A DNA stretch of 64,000 nt. Source: Klebsiella michiganensis (GTDB lineage Bacteria > Pseudomonadota > Gammaproteobacteria > Enterobacterales > Enterobacteriaceae). Position 1 is the first letter of the stretch. Each line of letters opens with the position of its first letter. The translations under genes and the position numbers were made by a program. Positions 1 through 10,761 of the stretch are shown piece by piece. The DNA lies in NCBI RefSeq assembly GCF_002925905.1, contig NZ_PRDB01000001.1:310001-374000 (forward strand), written 5' to 3'. The notes beneath the pieces were generated by a model, which saw only the letters and a program-made list of their open reading frames with translations, was not told the DNA's origin and did no database searches.

Positions 1-507
1 TCGATTGATAGCGCGTTGAACACCATCTGGCGCAGTACCCGAACCCGGCCCAAAACCTACTCCTTTGCGGTTTATTGGATGATCCTTACCCTGGGGCCGC
101 TGCTGGCGGGGGCCAGCCTGGCGATCAGCTCCTATCTCCTGTCGTTACGCTGGGCCAGCGACCTGAATAGCGTGATTGACGATGTGCTGCGTATTTTTCC
201 GCTCATTTTATCCTGGGTGGCATTCTGGCTGCTTTACAGCATTGTGCCGACGGCCGAGGTGCGTAACCGCGATGCGATAATCGGTTCCCTGGTCGCGGCG
301 CTGCTCTTTGAGGCGGGTAAGAAAGCTTTTGCTTTATATATCACTGCGTTCCCGTCATATCAGCTGATTTATGGCGTGCTTGCCGTGGTGCCTATTTTGT
401 TTGTCTGGGTGTACTGGACGTGGTGTATCGTCTTGCTTGGCGCTGAAATTACTGTCACTCTCGGTGAATACCGCAAACTGAAAAAAGAAGAAACAGAACA
501 ATCATGA
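1..507 (+). CDS. yihY: YihY family inner-membrane protein, 3' part
   Basis: The reading frame is open from the first base of the window, so the 5' end lies outside; 168 residues are present of roughly 290 in the family. The sequence is nearly identical to the C-terminal half of E. coli YihY (formerly mis-called RNase BN), a polytopic inner-membrane protein of unknown function. At least four hydrophobic segments are visible, then a charged cytoplasmic tail. The stop codon overlaps the dtd start codon (ATGA), as in E. coli, so the two are co-transcribed. Identity is secure; the biochemical role is not known. Confidence 0.95.
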   Translation, partial: SIDSALNTIWRSTRTRPKTYSFAVYWMILTLGPLLAGASLAISSYLLSLRWASDLNSVIDDVLRIFPLILSWVAFWLLYSIVPTAEVRNRDAIIGSLVAALLFEAGKKAFALYITAFPSYQLIYGVLAVVPILFVWVYWTWCIVLLGAEITVTLGEYRKLKKEETEQS

Positions 508-941
508 TTGCATTAATTCAACGCGTATCCCGAGCTAGCGTTACCGTGGAGGGTGAAGTGACGGGCGAAATCGGCCCCGGGCTTCTGGTGCTGTTAGGCG
601 TCGAGAGAGACGATGATGAGCAAAAGGCGAACCGCCTGTGCGAGCGCGTGCTGGGATACCGTATTTTTAGCGATGCTGAAGGCAAAATGAATCTGAACGT
701 GCAGCAGGCTGGCGGCAGCGTGCTGGTGGTTTCGCAGTTTACGCTGGCAGCCGATACCGAACGCGGGATGCGTCCTGGTTTTTCGAAAGGGGCTGCACCG
801 GATAAAGCGGAAGCGCTGTACGAGTATTTCGTTGAGCGCTGCCGCCAGCAGCAAATGAATACGCAGACCGGGAGATTTGCTGCCGATATGCAGGTTTCTC
901 TGGTGAATGATGGTCCCGTGACCTTTTGGTTGCAGGTATGA
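504..941 (+). CDS. dtd: D-aminoacyl-tRNA deacylase
   Basis: This cytoplasmic homodimeric enzyme hydrolyses the ester bond between tRNA and mischarged D-amino acids (and glycine on tRNA-Ala), protecting translation. The 145-residue product has the usual family length and carries the active-site SQFTLAADT segment (about residues 77-85) and the NDGPVTF motif near the C terminus that forms the cross-subunit Gly-cisPro type site. The start overlaps the yihY stop by four bases and the stop overlaps the fabY start, so yihY-dtd-fabY form one tightly packed transcript. Confidence 0.97.
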   Translation: MIALIQRVSRASVTVEGEVTGEIGPGLLVLLGVERDDDEQKANRLCERVLGYRIFSDAEGKMNLNVQQAGGSVLVVSQFTLAADTERGMRPGFSKGAAPDKAEALYEYFVERCRQQQMNTQTGRFAADMQVSLVNDGPVTFWLQV

Positions 942-1927
942 GCCAGCTTCCGGGCAGGCTGCGGGTAACAAAAGAGAGTACAGCTATGTATCACCTTCGT
1001 GTACCGCAAACAGAAGAAGAGTTAGAGAGCTACTACCAGTTCCGCTGGGAGATGCTGCGTAAGCCGCTGCATCAGCCGAAAGGGTCCGAGCGCGATGCGT
1101 GGGATGCGATGGCGCACCATCAAATGGTGGTCGATGAAGAGGGCAATCTGGTTGCCGTCGGGCGGCTGTATGTGAATGCGGAAAACGAAGCTTCTATCCG
1201 TTTTATGGCCGTCCATCCGTCAGTACAGGATAAAGGGCTGGGAACCCTGATGGCGATGACGCTGGAGTCCGTCGCCCGTCAGGAAGGCGTTAAGCGCGTG
1301 ACCTGTAGCGCCCGCGAAGATGCAGTGGAGTTCTTCGCTAAGCTCGGTTTTGTGAACCAGGGCGAAATCACGACGCCGACGACCACGCCGATCCGTCATT
1401 TTCTGATGATTAAGCCGATAGCCTCGCTGGACGATATTTTACATCGCGGCGACTGGTGCGCTCAGCTGCAGCAGGCCTGGTATCAGCATATCCCTCTCAG
1501 CGAGAAAATGGGCGTGCGCATTCAGCAGTATACCGGGCAAAAGTTTATCACCACCATGCCGGAAGCCGGTAACCAGAACCCGCACCATACGCTGTTCGCC
1601 GGCAGCCTGTTTTCTCAGGCAACGTTAACCGGCTGGGGGCTTATCTGGCTGATGCTGCGTGAGCGGCATCTTGGCGGCACAATTATTCTTGCCGATGCGC
1701 ATATCCGCTACAGTCAGCCTATTAGCGGACGCCCCAGCGCCGTTGCCGATCTTGGCTCGTTAAGCGGCGATCTTGACCGGCTGGCGCGAGGCCGCAAAGC
1801 GCGCGTTCAGCTGCAGGTTGAGCTATTTGGCGACGAGCGGCTGGGCGCGGTTTTTGAGGGTATCTATATTGTTCTTCCCGCGAAACCGTTCGGCCCCTAT
1901 GAAGAGGGCGGTAACGAAGAGGAGTAG
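938..1927 (+). CDS. fabY: FabY (YiiD), acetyltransferase-thioesterase fusion
   Basis: The 329-residue protein matches E. coli FabY/YiiD in length and sequence. It has an N-terminal GNAT acetyltransferase domain (about residues 17-160) with the acetyl-CoA loop around VQDKGLGT, followed by a hot-dog type thioesterase domain (about 180-325). The family is implicated in initiation of fatty-acid synthesis, as an alternative to FabH. I chose the ATG at 938, which overlaps the dtd stop and matches the E. coli start; a second ATG at 986 would drop 16 residues. Confidence 0.93.
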   Translation: MSQLPGRLRVTKESTAMYHLRVPQTEEELESYYQFRWEMLRKPLHQPKGSERDAWDAMAHHQMVVDEEGNLVAVGRLYVNAENEASIRFMAVHPSVQDKGLGTLMAMTLESVARQEGVKRVTCSAREDAVEFFAKLGFVNQGEITTPTTTPIRHFLMIKPIASLDDILHRGDWCAQLQQAWYQHIPLSEKMGVRIQQYTGQKFITTMPEAGNQNPHHTLFAGSLFSQATLTGWGLIWLMLRERHLGGTIILADAHIRYSQPISGRPSAVADLGSLSGDLDRLARGRKARVQLQVELFGDERLGAVFEGIYIVLPAKPFGPYEEGGNEEE

Positions 1928-1944
1928 TCTCCCTTTACGCTTAA

Positions 1945-2862
1945 CTATCGGCCTGGTGTTTTAACCCGCCAGGCGATATCTCTCATCGCGCTGCCGGCCG
2001 CCGGGCTGATGCCGCCCAGCTGAAAGAAGCCGTGAATCACCCCGAGATAACGCTGACAGGTGCAGTCAACGCCCTGCTCAAGCAGGCGCTGGTAAAGCGC
2101 TTCGCCTTCATCACGCAGAGGGTCGTATTCCGCAGTCAGAATATGCACCGGCGGTAAGCCGTGAAAGTCTTTACGCCACAGCGGGCTGGCTTCCGGATGG
2201 TGGAGCGCCGTCGCGAAAAGGTACATTTCATAGCCGCTGAGCAGGGTATCTTCGGTGATGATGTAATCTTTACCGTTATCGATATAGCTCTTCATGCTGG
2301 CGGTGGCGTCCAGCATCGGGTAAATCAAAACCAGCTGCGCGGGTTGCCAGGCCTGTGCTGTTTTGAGCCGCAGGGCGGTCACTAATGCCAGGTGTCCCCC
2401 GGCGCTGTCGCCAGCCAGCGTAATACGGGAAGCGTCGATGCCTAACTGCTCCGCGCGGCGGTGAATAATCAGCGCGCCTCTCTCCGCATCGTCATGGGCG
2501 GTAGGGAAAGTATGCTCCGGCGCCAGCCGGTATTGCACGGCGATAACGCGGCAGCCGCTGTGGTATGCCAGCTGGCGGAGCTGATGGTCATGCGTGGCGA
2601 AACCGCCGCTGATAAAGCAGCCACCGTGGAAATAGATAATGGCAGGCAGTGCGCCGGAAGCGTTAAGGGGAGAGACAACGCGAAATGCCATGCCGTCGAG
2701 CTCGATATCTTCTACCTGAACGCGCTTTTCCTGTTCCCCAGCCAGTACCGTACTGGCGAGATAGCCGCGTCTCCGGTCATCAATATTCTGTTCGCGCGAT
2801 GAGGGGCGGCCCGCATCGATAAATTCCCGCACCAGCTCTGCGATACCCTTTTCAAGCGCCAT
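1945..2862 (-). CDS. Aes-like acetyl esterase (HSL family)
   Basis: A 305-residue alpha/beta hydrolase of the hormone-sensitive-lipase family, close to E. coli acetyl esterase Aes. Visible motifs are the oxyanion-hole HGGC (residues 79-82), the nucleophile elbow GDSAGG with Ser153, Asp247 in YDPLRDEG, and His277 in the VIHGFF segment, so the catalytic triad is complete. There is no signal peptide, which suggests a cytoplasmic enzyme for short-chain acyl esters. It converges on fabY and stands alone. The exact substrate cannot be read from sequence. Confidence 0.85.
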   Translation of the reverse strand: MALEKGIAELVREFIDAGRPSSREQNIDDRRRGYLASTVLAGEQEKRVQVEDIELDGMAFRVVSPLNASGALPAIIYFHGGCFISGGFATHDHQLRQLAYHSGCRVIAVQYRLAPEHTFPTAHDDAERGALIIHRRAEQLGIDASRITLAGDSAGGHLALVTALRLKTAQAWQPAQLVLIYPMLDATASMKSYIDNGKDYIITEDTLLSGYEMYLFATALHHPEASPLWRKDFHGLPPVHILTAEYDPLRDEGEALYQRLLEQGVDCTCQRYLGVIHGFFQLGGISPAAGSAMRDIAWRVKTPGR

Positions 2863-3058
2863 TTTTCATTCCCTTAAGCTGTTTGGATATACAGTGTTAT
2901 AGCCTGATTGTGAGCAAAAGAAAACCGGGGATTTTCGTCGGGAAGTGATTCTGGAAAGCGGCTCGCAAAACCAAAGATTTTGCCGGCATACCGGGAGTGT
3001 TTACACCATTATCAATGGTGAGCCGGGCAGCAGGCGCCGCCCGACATGATGCCTGCCG

Positions 3059-3988
3059 TTATTCCCCTTCGCCAGGGAACAGGAACGGGTTGATGGAGCT
3101 GCGGGCGAAGCCCTCTTGTTCCATCCGTGCGTCCAGTACCAGCGAGGCGAGGTCGTCGGCTACGGCCTCCACTTTTGGGTCTTTTTCCTGATAGAGAATC
3201 TTCAGGTAGGTACCGCAGTCGCCGCAGGTTTCGGCTTTAATCGCCGACTGCTCGTTATCCAGTGACCAGTAGTGCAGATCGCGCGTCTGTTCGCAGTTGC
3301 TGCACTTCACGCGCACCACGTGCCATTCGGTTTCGCACAGGTTGCAGTGCAGATAGCGCAGGCCCTGTGTGGTACCAATTTGCACCATGCTGGAGACCGG
3401 CATCGAGCCGCAAACCGGGCAGAACTGACGCTGTTCACCATATTCAGCGCGGGCCTTTCCGGGGATCAGGCTGGCCATCTGCGCCCAATAGAGCGAAAGC
3501 GCGGCCCAGATAAACGGCGCTTTATCGCTGCTGACAGAGGCAAAATCGGACGCAAACAGCGCGCTTGCCATCAGTTCCAGCTCCTGCTCGGAGGCTTTTT
3601 CCAGATTCTCGATGACCGCCAGCGCCGGGCCGCTCATCTCCGGCTTCAGTTCGGCAATCAGCGAATGCAGCAGCTTGTGCCAGTGCTTATCGCGCGGCAA
3701 AACGTGGATATCCAACGGCGGTTTACCCTGGTCGTTCGCTTCTTTGATGCGCGCGGTGAGATCCATCTGCAGCGGATGGTCGTACAGCACCACTTCCTGC
3801 GCGTGGGCGATAAGCGCGGCAAAGCGCAGGTAATCACCCAGCGGGTTATTTTCAGCCAGTTCGCGCAGGCGTTCGGCGCGACGGTTATATAAATTTTTGA
3901 GCCGGGGAAACAACAACGGCGGGATCATATCCGTCGCGCGTTTCTCGCTCTTTTCCAGCTCATCTTGCGGGATGATACGAATGCTCAT
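3059..3988 (-). CDS. fdhE: Formate dehydrogenase accessory protein FdhE
   Basis: FdhE is a cytoplasmic rubredoxin-like protein needed to produce active, Tat-exported formate dehydrogenases N and O. The 309-residue product has the family's four CxxC pairs: C190/C193, C215/C218, C229/C232 and C255/C258. It lies downstream of fdoI on the same strand but is separated from it by 342 bases that include a strong terminator-like hairpin, so it probably has its own promoter or receives only read-through. Confidence 0.95.
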   Translation of the reverse strand: MSIRIIPQDELEKSEKRATDMIPPLLFPRLKNLYNRRAERLRELAENNPLGDYLRFAALIAHAQEVVLYDHPLQMDLTARIKEANDQGKPPLDIHVLPRDKHWHKLLHSLIAELKPEMSGPALAVIENLEKASEQELELMASALFASDFASVSSDKAPFIWAALSLYWAQMASLIPGKARAEYGEQRQFCPVCGSMPVSSMVQIGTTQGLRYLHCNLCETEWHVVRVKCSNCEQTRDLHYWSLDNEQSAIKAETCGDCGTYLKILYQEKDPKVEAVADDLASLVLDARMEQEGFARSSINPFLFPGEGE

Positions 3989-4330
3989 TCAGTCACTTCC
4001 TGGTTTCAGCAGATTCGGCGATGGTCGCGTCCGCTCTGCGATTTGGCGGGCATCATGCGCCCGCTCTGGTGATGTTATTAATGATAACCGCAATCGGCAT
4101 ACGGGATATAGCCACGACATCGCAATGTGTGCGCTACGATACCTGATATCGATACCCCCGACTATGCACCGTTAGGATTAGCTGCCCTGCGCCATGGCCT
4201 AAGCGAAACGGGAAACGTGCCGCTCCCGCCTGCGGCGCACTCTGGCTAACGTTGTCAAAACAGCGCGTTATCCGCAAAAAAATGGCGTCGATATACGACG
4301 CCATTTCAGAGACGAACAACGCGCTCGGGC
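3989..4330. other. Intergenic region between fdoI and fdhE
   Basis: This 342-base gap holds a terminator for fdoI at its right end (see separate entry). The rest shows no convincing gene on either strand. It must contain the fdhE ribosome-binding site and, if the terminator is effective, a promoter for fdhE on the minus strand, but I cannot assign -35/-10 boxes with confidence. Confidence 0.5.
4275..4306 (-). terminator. Intrinsic terminator after fdoI
   Basis: On the minus strand an 11-base perfect stem (AAATGGCGTCG / CGACGCCATTT) with a 5-base loop is followed directly by seven T residues. It lies 25 bases beyond the fdoI stop codon. This has every mark of a rho-independent terminator that ends the fdoGHI message before fdhE. 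Confidence 0.85.
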
Positions 4331-4966
4331 CTACGACTGGCGCTTATCCTGCTTTTCGCGGACTTCACGATACCAGCGCGGGTGATGTTTCTTCGCCCAG
4401 GTCTTCGTAACCCAGCCTTCCACCATCGCGGTAATGGTGCCCTTCACCCACAGCGCAGCGTAAATATGCACCATGATCACCACAATCAGCGCCACCGCAG
4501 AGAAGGAGTGCAGCATCAGCGCGAAGCGGATAACCGGGATGGAGAAGGCCGGCGCAAAGTACGGACGCCAGATGATCACGCCGCTCACCAGCAGCAGAAC
4601 CAGGAAGATAATCGCCGCCCAGAACACGCATTTCTGGCCGAAGTTATAGCGCCCGGTGTCGCCCACTTCCTCGTTGACGACAATCTTGCGAATATTTTTC
4701 GCCCAGAAAATATCGTCCCGGTTGATCAGGTTGTGGTGCCAGTAGCGGAAGAACATGATGATGAACGAAGCAAACATAATCACGCCCACGAACGGGTGCA
4801 GAATACGCGCCAGCTGCGGGGTGCCCATGATTTGCATCAGCCAGTTGAAGGACGGGAAGAAAAAGCCCAGCCCGCTCACCGCCGCCAGCACGAAGCAGAA
4901 GGCGGTGACCCAGTGGTTGATTCGCTCCGGCGCGGTGTAGCGCACGATGGTGTCACGTCTTTTCAT
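4331..4966 (-). CDS. fdoI: Formate dehydrogenase-O, cytochrome b556 subunit
   Basis: FdoI is the inner-membrane haem b subunit that passes electrons from the formate dehydrogenase-O catalytic dimer to quinone. The 211-residue sequence has four hydrophobic segments and the histidines expected as haem ligands (for example His18 in the RINHW motif and those in the LHPF and HSFS segments). Its start overlaps the fdoH stop by four bases, and it is followed by a terminator hairpin. Length matches E. coli FdoI (211 aa). Confidence 0.96.
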   Translation of the reverse strand: MKRRDTIVRYTAPERINHWVTAFCFVLAAVSGLGFFFPSFNWLMQIMGTPQLARILHPFVGVIMFASFIIMFFRYWHHNLINRDDIFWAKNIRKIVVNEEVGDTGRYNFGQKCVFWAAIIFLVLLLVSGVIIWRPYFAPAFSIPVIRFALMLHSFSAVALIVVIMVHIYAALWVKGTITAMVEGWVTKTWAKKHHPRWYREVREKQDKRQS

Positions 4967-5865
4967 TTGCGCACCTCGTCTTTCTCTTCATCCAGATTGT
5001 CCTCTTCCTCTTCCGCGCGGTTCGGACCGACGCCGACGTAGTGGAAGATACTGGCGGCGAAGGTGGCCGCAAAGCCGACCGCCGCGAGAGGCTTCCAGAC
5101 CCCTTTCCAGAACTTAACCGTGGCGCTGATTTCCGGGTTCTCCGGCAGGCCGTGGTACAGATTCGGCTTGTCGGCGTGGTGCAGCACGTACATCACGTGC
5201 GTGCCGCCAACGCCTGCCGGATCGTACAGGCCCGCGTTGTCGTAACCGCGGGTTTTCAGCTCGGCGACGCGCTCGCCCGCCAGCGTTTTCATATCCTCTT
5301 TGGAGCCAAAGTGGATAGCGCCGGTCGGGCAGGTTTTCACGCACGCCGGCTCCTGGCCAACGTTAACGCGGTCCACGCACAGCGTACATTTGTAGACGCG
5401 GTTATCTTCCGGGTTCAGGCGCGGCACGTTGAACGGGCAGCCGGCGATGCAGTAGCCGCAGCCGATGCACTGCTCGGACTGGAAGTCGACGATGCCGTTG
5501 GCGTACTGAATGATTGCCCCTTCCGCCGGGCAGGCCTTCAGGCAGCCCGGGTCGGCGCAGTGCATACAGCCATCCTTACGGATGAGCCACTCCAGTTTGT
5601 CGTTCTGCTCCACTTCCGAGAAGCGCATCACGGTCCAGGATTTGGCGGTCAGGTCGGCGGGGTTATCGTACACCCCGACGTTGTGACCGACTTCATCCCG
5701 GATGTCGTTCCACTCGGAACAGGCCACCTGGCAGGCTTTACAGCCGATACAGGTGGTGACGTCGATAAGCTTCGCCACCTCTTCCTGATGGTCCCGCGCG
5801 CGCGGCGCGGGGGTGAAGCCGTTAGTCGCGGAACGACGGATAATGTCTTGCGATTGATAAGCCAT
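4963..5865 (-). CDS. fdoH: Formate dehydrogenase-O, iron-sulfur subunit
   Basis: FdoH is the electron-transfer subunit with four [4Fe-4S] clusters; it links FdoG on the periplasmic side to FdoI. The 300-residue protein shows the [27 protein letters not shown] and CTLCVDRV cysteine motifs in order and a single C-terminal membrane anchor (about residues 257-277). A charged acidic tail follows. It sits 12 bases after the fdoG stop and overlaps fdoI. Confidence 0.97.
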   Translation of the reverse strand: MAYQSQDIIRRSATNGFTPAPRARDHQEEVAKLIDVTTCIGCKACQVACSEWNDIRDEVGHNVGVYDNPADLTAKSWTVMRFSEVEQNDKLEWLIRKDGCMHCADPGCLKACPAEGAIIQYANGIVDFQSEQCIGCGYCIAGCPFNVPRLNPEDNRVYKCTLCVDRVNVGQEPACVKTCPTGAIHFGSKEDMKTLAGERVAELKTRGYDNAGLYDPAGVGGTHVMYVLHHADKPNLYHGLPENPEISATVKFWKGVWKPLAAVGFAATFAASIFHYVGVGPNRAEEEEDNLDEEKDEVRK

Positions 5866-5877
5866 AATTCGTCTCCG

Positions 5878-8800
5878 TTACGCCTTTTCCACGTTCACGA
5901 GGAAAGCCTTGAACTCCGGCGTTTGCGTGTTCGCATCACCGACAAACGGCGTCAGGGTATTAGCGATAAACCCTTTCTTCGCCACGCCTTCGTAGCCCCA
6001 GTGAATCGGAATACCGATAGTATCGATATCCTTACCGTCCGCTTTCAGCGTGCGAATACGCTTGGTCACCACCGCCTTGGCTTTGATATAGCCGCGGTTA
6101 GAGGAGACCTTCACGGTATCGCCATGGGCGATGCCGAGCTTGTTCGCCAGCTTCTCGCCGATCTCCACGAACTGTTCCGGCTGCGCGATGGCGTTAAGCA
6201 GCGCGTGCTTGGTCCAGTAGTGGAAGTGCTCGGTCAGGCGGTAAGTGGTACCGACGTAAGGGAATTTCTCCGCTTTGCCCATCTGCTCAAGGTCGCCTTT
6301 AAAGACGCGAGCAGCCGGGTTAGAGACCACGTTCGGGTGCAGCGGGTTGGTGCCCAGCGGCGTTTCAAACGGCTCGTAGTGTTCCGGGAACGGCCCTTCC
6401 GCCATCTTATCGATAGCGAACAGACGCCCCATCCCTTCCGGCTGCATGATAAACGGCCCGACATCGCTGTCCGGCGCCGCGGCGCTGTAGTCTGGAATAT
6501 CCACGCCGCCCCACTTCGCGCCGTCCCATTTCAGGAGCTGGCGCTTCGGATCCCACGGTTTACCCTGCGGGTCCGCGGAGGCGCGGTTATACAGAATGCG
6601 GCGGTTAAGCGGCCACGCCCATGCCCAGCCCAGCGTATTGCCGAGGCCCGATGGATCGGCGTTATCGCGACGCGCCATCTGGTTGCCGTCAGGCGTCCAG
6701 CTACCGGCGAAGATCCAGCAGCCGCTGGAAGTCGTGCCGTCGTCACGCAGCTGCGCAAACGAGCTGAGCTGCTGGCCTTTCTTGACGATCACCGCCCCGG
6801 TTGCCGGGTCGGTAATGTCTGCCAGCGCCTTGCCGTTGCTCTCCATCGCTACTTCTTCCGACGCTGGTTCATGCGGCGTGGCGTAGTTCCACGTCATGTT
6901 CAGCACCGGTTCCGGCGCCGGCCCGCCCTGTTCGGCGTACATCTTGCGCAGGCGTAAGAAGATACCGGCGAGGATCTCACCGTCGGTGGTCGCAATCCCC
7001 GGGGCGTCCGCGCCTTTCCAGTGCCACTGCAGCCAGCGGCCGGAGTTAACGATAGAACCGTTCTCTTCGGCGAAGCAGGTGGACGGCAGGCGGAACACTT
7101 CGGTCTGGATTTTCGCCGGATCGACGTCGTTCGACTCCCCGTGGTTTTGCCAGAAGGTGGAGGTTTCGGTGTTGAGCGGGTCGATGGTCACCAGGAACTT
7201 AAGCTTCGACAGCGACGCGACAACCTTGTTTTTGTTCGGGAACGACGCTACCGGGTTGAAGCCCTGGCAGATATAGCCGTTCACTTTGCCCTGGTTCATC
7301 ATCTCGAAATATTGCAGGACGTCGTAGCCCTTATCCCACTTCGGTAGCCAGTCAAAGCCCCAGCTGTTTTCCGCCGTGGCTTTATCGCCAAAGAAGGCCT
7401 TCATCATTGAGACGAAGAATTTCGGATAATTACCCCAGTAGTTCACCTGGTCCTTCAACAGCGGTTTCGGCGTGTTGGCGGCGAGGTAGGTTTGCAGGTC
7501 AGTCTGTTTCTCGCTCGGCAGCGTCATATAGCCAGGCAGGCTCTGCGACAGCAGTCCCAGGTCGGTAAGACCCTGAATATTGGAGTGGCCGCGCAGGGCG
7601 TTTACGCCGCCGCCCGCCATGCCCATATTGCCGAGCAGCAGCTGGATCATCGCCATGGTGCGGATGTTCTGCGCGCCGATGGAGTGCTGCGTCCAGCCCA
7701 GCGCGTAAAGGAACGAGGCGGTTTTATCGTGCGCGCTGGTTTCCGCGATGTACTCGCAGACTTTGAGGAAGTCAGCTTTTGGCGTTCCGCAGATGTTTTC
7801 GACAACTTCTGGCGTATAGCGGGAAACGTGCTGCTTCAGCAGGTTCCAGACGCAGCGCGGATGCTGCAGCGTGGTATCGCGTTTGGCAAAGCCGTTTTCA
7901 TCCAGCTCATAGTTCCAGGACGTTTTATCGTACTTGCGGGCTTCGGCGTCGTAGCCGCTGAACAGACCGTCTTCAAAGCTGTAATCCTCACGCACGATCA
8001 GGCTGGCGTTGGTGTAAGCCTCGGTATATTCACGGTTAATTTTTTCGTTGTTCAACAGGTACAGGATGACGCCTGACAGGAAGGTAATGTCAGTACCGGA
8101 ACGAATTGGGGTATAGAAATCAGCTACCGCCGCGGTACGCGTAAAGCGCGGATCGATCACAATCAGCTTCGCGCCGTTGCGAATCTTGGCTTCCATCGCC
8201 CAGCGGAATCCAACCGGGTGAGCTTCAGCGGCGTTGCCGCCCATCACCACGACGAGATTGGCGTTCTTGATGTCGACCCAGTGGTTGGTCATCGCACCGC
8301 GACCAAATGTTGGAGCAAGACTTGCTACCGTTGGTCCGTGTCAGACGCGCGCCTGGTTGTCGACCGCGAGCATACCGAGCGCGCGGGTAAATTTCTGGGT
8401 TAAATAACCGGTTTCGTTACTGGAGGCGGAGGCGCACAGCATACCGGTGGTCAGCCAGCGGTTGACGGTGGTGCCTTCGCTATTCTGCGCGACAAAGTTG
8501 GCGTCGCGGTCCTCTTTCATCAGCTTAGCGATGCGATCGAACGCTTCATCCCAGCTGATTTTCTGCCATTTATCAGAGCCTGGCGCACGGTATTCCGGAA
8601 ATTTCAGGCGACTTTCGGAATGGATAAAGTCCACCAGACCGGCCCCTTTAGGGCAGAGCGCGCCACGGTTGACCGGATGGTCCGGGTCACCTTCGATATG
8701 GAAGATAGACGCTTTGGCATTTTTTGCGCCGTCGCCGAGGCTGTACATTAACAGCCCGCAGCCAACGGAACAGTAAGTGCAGGTGTTACGGGTTTCGCGG

Positions 8801-8928
8801 GTGCGCAGCAGCTTGTACTGCCGTGTTTCCGCGAGTGCTAAACCGGGCGCAAAGCCCAGCGCCGCTGCCGTGGTTCCTGCCATACCGCCAGCGCAGATCT
8901 TAAAGAACTGCCTTCTGCTGACCTGCAT
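5878..8928 (-). CDS. fdoG: Formate dehydrogenase-O, selenocysteine catalytic subunit
   Basis: FdoG oxidises formate to CO2 in the periplasm using a bis-MGD molybdenum cofactor, one [4Fe-4S] cluster and selenocysteine. Reading through the in-frame TGA at 8341-8343 gives 1016 residues, the length of E. coli FdoG, with selenocysteine at position 196. The N terminus has a twin-arginine signal (SRRQFFK), and cluster ligands are C50, C53, C57 and C92. The Sec context ARV-U-HGPTV is canonical, so the TGA is recoding and not a broken gene. The gene is first in fdoGHI and diverges from fdhD. Confidence 0.97.
8312..8343 (-). promoter_or_regulatory. Selenocysteine codon and bacterial SECIS hairpin in fdoG
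   Basis: The TGA is at 8341-8343. Starting 11 bases 3' of it on the minus strand lies a hairpin spanning 8329 down to 8312: GGTAGCAAG / TCTTGCTCC, with one unpaired T near the base of the stem and GT exposed in the apical loop. A bulged U and a loop GU are the features SelB recognises in the E. coli fdhF and fdnG elements, and the spacing is right. Confidence 0.9.
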
Positions 8929-9084
8929 GGTTCGCTCCTTGTTTCGACATTGTCACGTATAGTTATTTGCTTTGCGGTAAGGGCCGCAAAGGTTCAGAAT
9001 TGGGGGTAATTTCCCTCGTTCCCGAAGGGATATAAACAGAATACCACATTGTGTGTATGCCTGTTCCAATACGGTTAAGACAAA
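8929..9084. promoter_or_regulatory. Divergent fdoG/fdhD promoter region
   Basis: This 156-base gap separates the divergent fdoG and fdhD start codons and must carry both promoters. It is moderately AT-rich. The fdoG ribosome-binding site (AAGGAG, minus strand) is visible about 8 bases before its ATG. No specific operator was assigned. Confidence 0.6.
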
Positions 9085-9921
9085 GTGAACAAGAAGCCTC
9101 TTGAACAAATCGAAAATGTGACAGATATCACAGGTTATCGCCAGGTGTCGCTCTGGAAGCGCCAAAATTTGCAACATCCTCAGCCAGACGAGTTAGCTGA
9201 AGAGGTACCCGTTGCGCTGGTTTATAACGGCATCTCGCACGTGGTGATGATGGCGACGCCGAAAGACCTGGCGCAGTTCGCCGTCGGCTTTTCCTTATCC
9301 GAAGGGATTATCGAAAACCGGGGCGAGATTTATGGTATGGACGTCGTTCAGGCCTGTAACGGCCTGGAAGTGCAAATCGAACTCTCCAGCCGCCGCTTTA
9401 TGGGGCTGAAAGAGCGCCGTCGCGCGCTGGCCGGACGCACCGGATGCGGCGTATGCGGCGTTGAGCAGCTCAACGATATCGGGAAGCCCGTGCAGCCGCT
9501 GCCCTTTACCCAGACGTTCGATCTGGCGAATCTCGATCGCGCGCTGGCTCACCTGCATGATTTTCAGCCGATAGGCCGCCTTACCGGCTGTACTCACGCC
9601 GCGGCCTGGGTAAGTCCTTCCGGCGAGCTCGCGGGCGGCCATGAAGACGTGGGTCGCCACGTGGCGCTGGACAAGCTCCTGGGACACCGCGCGGAATCAG
9701 AAGGCGCCTGGCAGAACGGCGCGGCGCTGGTCTCCAGCCGCGCCAGCTATGAAATGGTGCAGAAGGCGGCCATGTGCGGGGTGGAAATCCTCTTTGCGGT
9801 CTCTGCCGCGACCACGCTGGCGGTTGACGTCGCCGAGCGCTGCAACCTGACGCTGGTGGGATTCTGCAAGCCGGGCAGGGCTACCGTTTACACGCATCCG
9901 CAGCGGTTAATCGCGGGTTAA
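9085..9921 (+). CDS. fdhD: Formate dehydrogenase sulfurtransferase FdhD
   Basis: FdhD transfers sulfur from IscS to the molybdenum cofactor, an essential step in formate dehydrogenase maturation. The 278-residue protein has the CGVCG motif with the two sulfur-carrying cysteines at 121 and 124, exactly as in E. coli, and the conserved GCTHAAA and [11 protein letters not shown] segments. The start is a GTG, chosen because it gives the family length and N terminus. It is divergent from fdoG, its client. Confidence 0.96.
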   Translation: MNKKPLEQIENVTDITGYRQVSLWKRQNLQHPQPDELAEEVPVALVYNGISHVVMMATPKDLAQFAVGFSLSEGIIENRGEIYGMDVVQACNGLEVQIELSSRRFMGLKERRRALAGRTGCGVCGVEQLNDIGKPVQPLPFTQTFDLANLDRALAHLHDFQPIGRLTGCTHAAAWVSPSGELAGGHEDVGRHVALDKLLGHRAESEGAWQNGAALVSSRASYEMVQKAAMCGVEILFAVSAATTLAVDVAERCNLTLVGFCKPGRATVYTHPQRLIAG

Positions 9922-10049
9922 ATTTAAGTCAGTTTTTTTGAATGATGACAACAAATCCTTCCGCTTTTTGTTTGGCGATGTGAGGGCTACTATTTATCAC
10001 ATCAAGGCACGGCGCCTTATTCAAACAACTAACGTAAAGGGTTTATATC

Positions 10050-10262
10050 ATAAAAAGCATCAAAACTTTTGTCGCAGTTATCGCTCTGGCCGCTTCTTTT
10101 GGTTCTTTCGCTGCGGAAACCGTGACCGCGACCGCCGCAACGATGGACGGTGCGGAAGCGAAAATCGCCGCTCAGGCCCAGGCCGCTGGCGCTTCATCTT
10201 ACAAAATTACCGAAGCGTTTACCGGTAACCGCGTGCACATGACTGCGGAACTGAATAAATAA
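10050..10262 (+). CDS. DUF1471 (YhcN/BhsA family) small periplasmic protein with ATA start
   Basis: A 70-residue reading frame encodes a typical signal peptide (SIKTFVAVIALAASFGSFA, cleavage after SFA) followed by a short DUF1471 domain of the BhsA/McbA type, a family of stress-induced periplasmic or envelope proteins. The frame begins KSIKTF; the codon where ATG is expected reads ATA at 10050-10052. An AAAGGG ribosome-binding site lies about 8 bases upstream, and a stop codon shortly upstream excludes a longer form. No ATG, GTG or TTG fits. Either ATA is used weakly or the gene has lost its start. A terminator follows the stop. Confidence 0.75.
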   Translation: MKSIKTFVAVIALAASFGSFAAETVTATAATMDGAEAKIAAQAQAAGASSYKITEAFTGNRVHMTAELNK

Positions 10263-10283
10263 GCGTAAAGCTACTGTCGAAAG

Positions 10284-10306
10284 AGCGCCCTGGGGGCGCT
10301 TTTTTT
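10284..10306 (+). terminator. Intrinsic terminator after the DUF1471 gene
   Basis: A GC-rich hairpin (AGCGCC / GGGCGCT) is followed directly by a run of T residues, about 20 bases past the DUF1471 stop codon. It is a clear rho-independent terminator on the plus strand. Confidence 0.88.
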
Positions 10307-10761
10307 GTGTCTGAGATTTATTCCCAGGGGGCTTAACGCAGGTGCCTTTGCCGTGAGGGGCGGCGATATCAGAATCAAAACAGGCTGAATGCAGCTTTAC
10401 GCGTTGGTCCCTGCAAGAAGGCAGACAACAGATGAGAAAGCCGTGAACCTTCCTGACGCAAAAAAATGCGCTATTTATCACATTTCTGCCTTTTCATCAT
10501 CGCTGGGTTTATGGGAGAAAACAGGCAGCCCACCCGCGCAATTATCGCTTCAAGCAACTTAATGATCTTAAAGAAAATAAAAAGATAATTGTTAAGGCGA
10601 TCTCATTTTATAAAAGAGATGTGCATCACAAAAAATGAGGAAATAAACCCACTGTCAATATTAGGCTTGGAGGAATTTATCAGCATATTGTGATCTCTAT
10701 TGCAAATAACGGTCTTGAACTCAGGGAAAAATGTGGGCAAGCAAAGCAACGGAGACAGGCA
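10307..10761. promoter_or_regulatory. Region upstream of the PTS operon
   Basis: About 455 bases without a supported gene, becoming strongly AT-rich from about 10540. It must carry the promoter of the PTS operon. A possible weak CRP site, TGTGA-N6-TTGCA, is at 10689-10704; its second half matches the consensus poorly. A GGAGA ribosome-binding site precedes the ATG at 10762. No dedicated regulator gene is adjacent. Confidence 0.45.

Noticed and set aside
5041..6957. A 638-codon open frame on the plus strand opposite fdoG and fdoH
   Set aside because: It is a mirror of the GC-rich codon pattern of fdoG/fdoH, has no recognisable domains, and its composition (very rich in Arg, His, Val and Ala) is typical of antisense shadows.
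8341..8343. The stop codon in fdoG read as a nonsense mutation
   Set aside because: It is the conserved selenocysteine codon (position 196), followed by a SECIS hairpin; the downstream frame is intact and gives the family length.
10612..10640. A CRP site at GAGATGTGCATCACAAAA
   Set aside because: The TGTG and TCACA halves are too close together for the TGTGA-N6-TCACA spacing.
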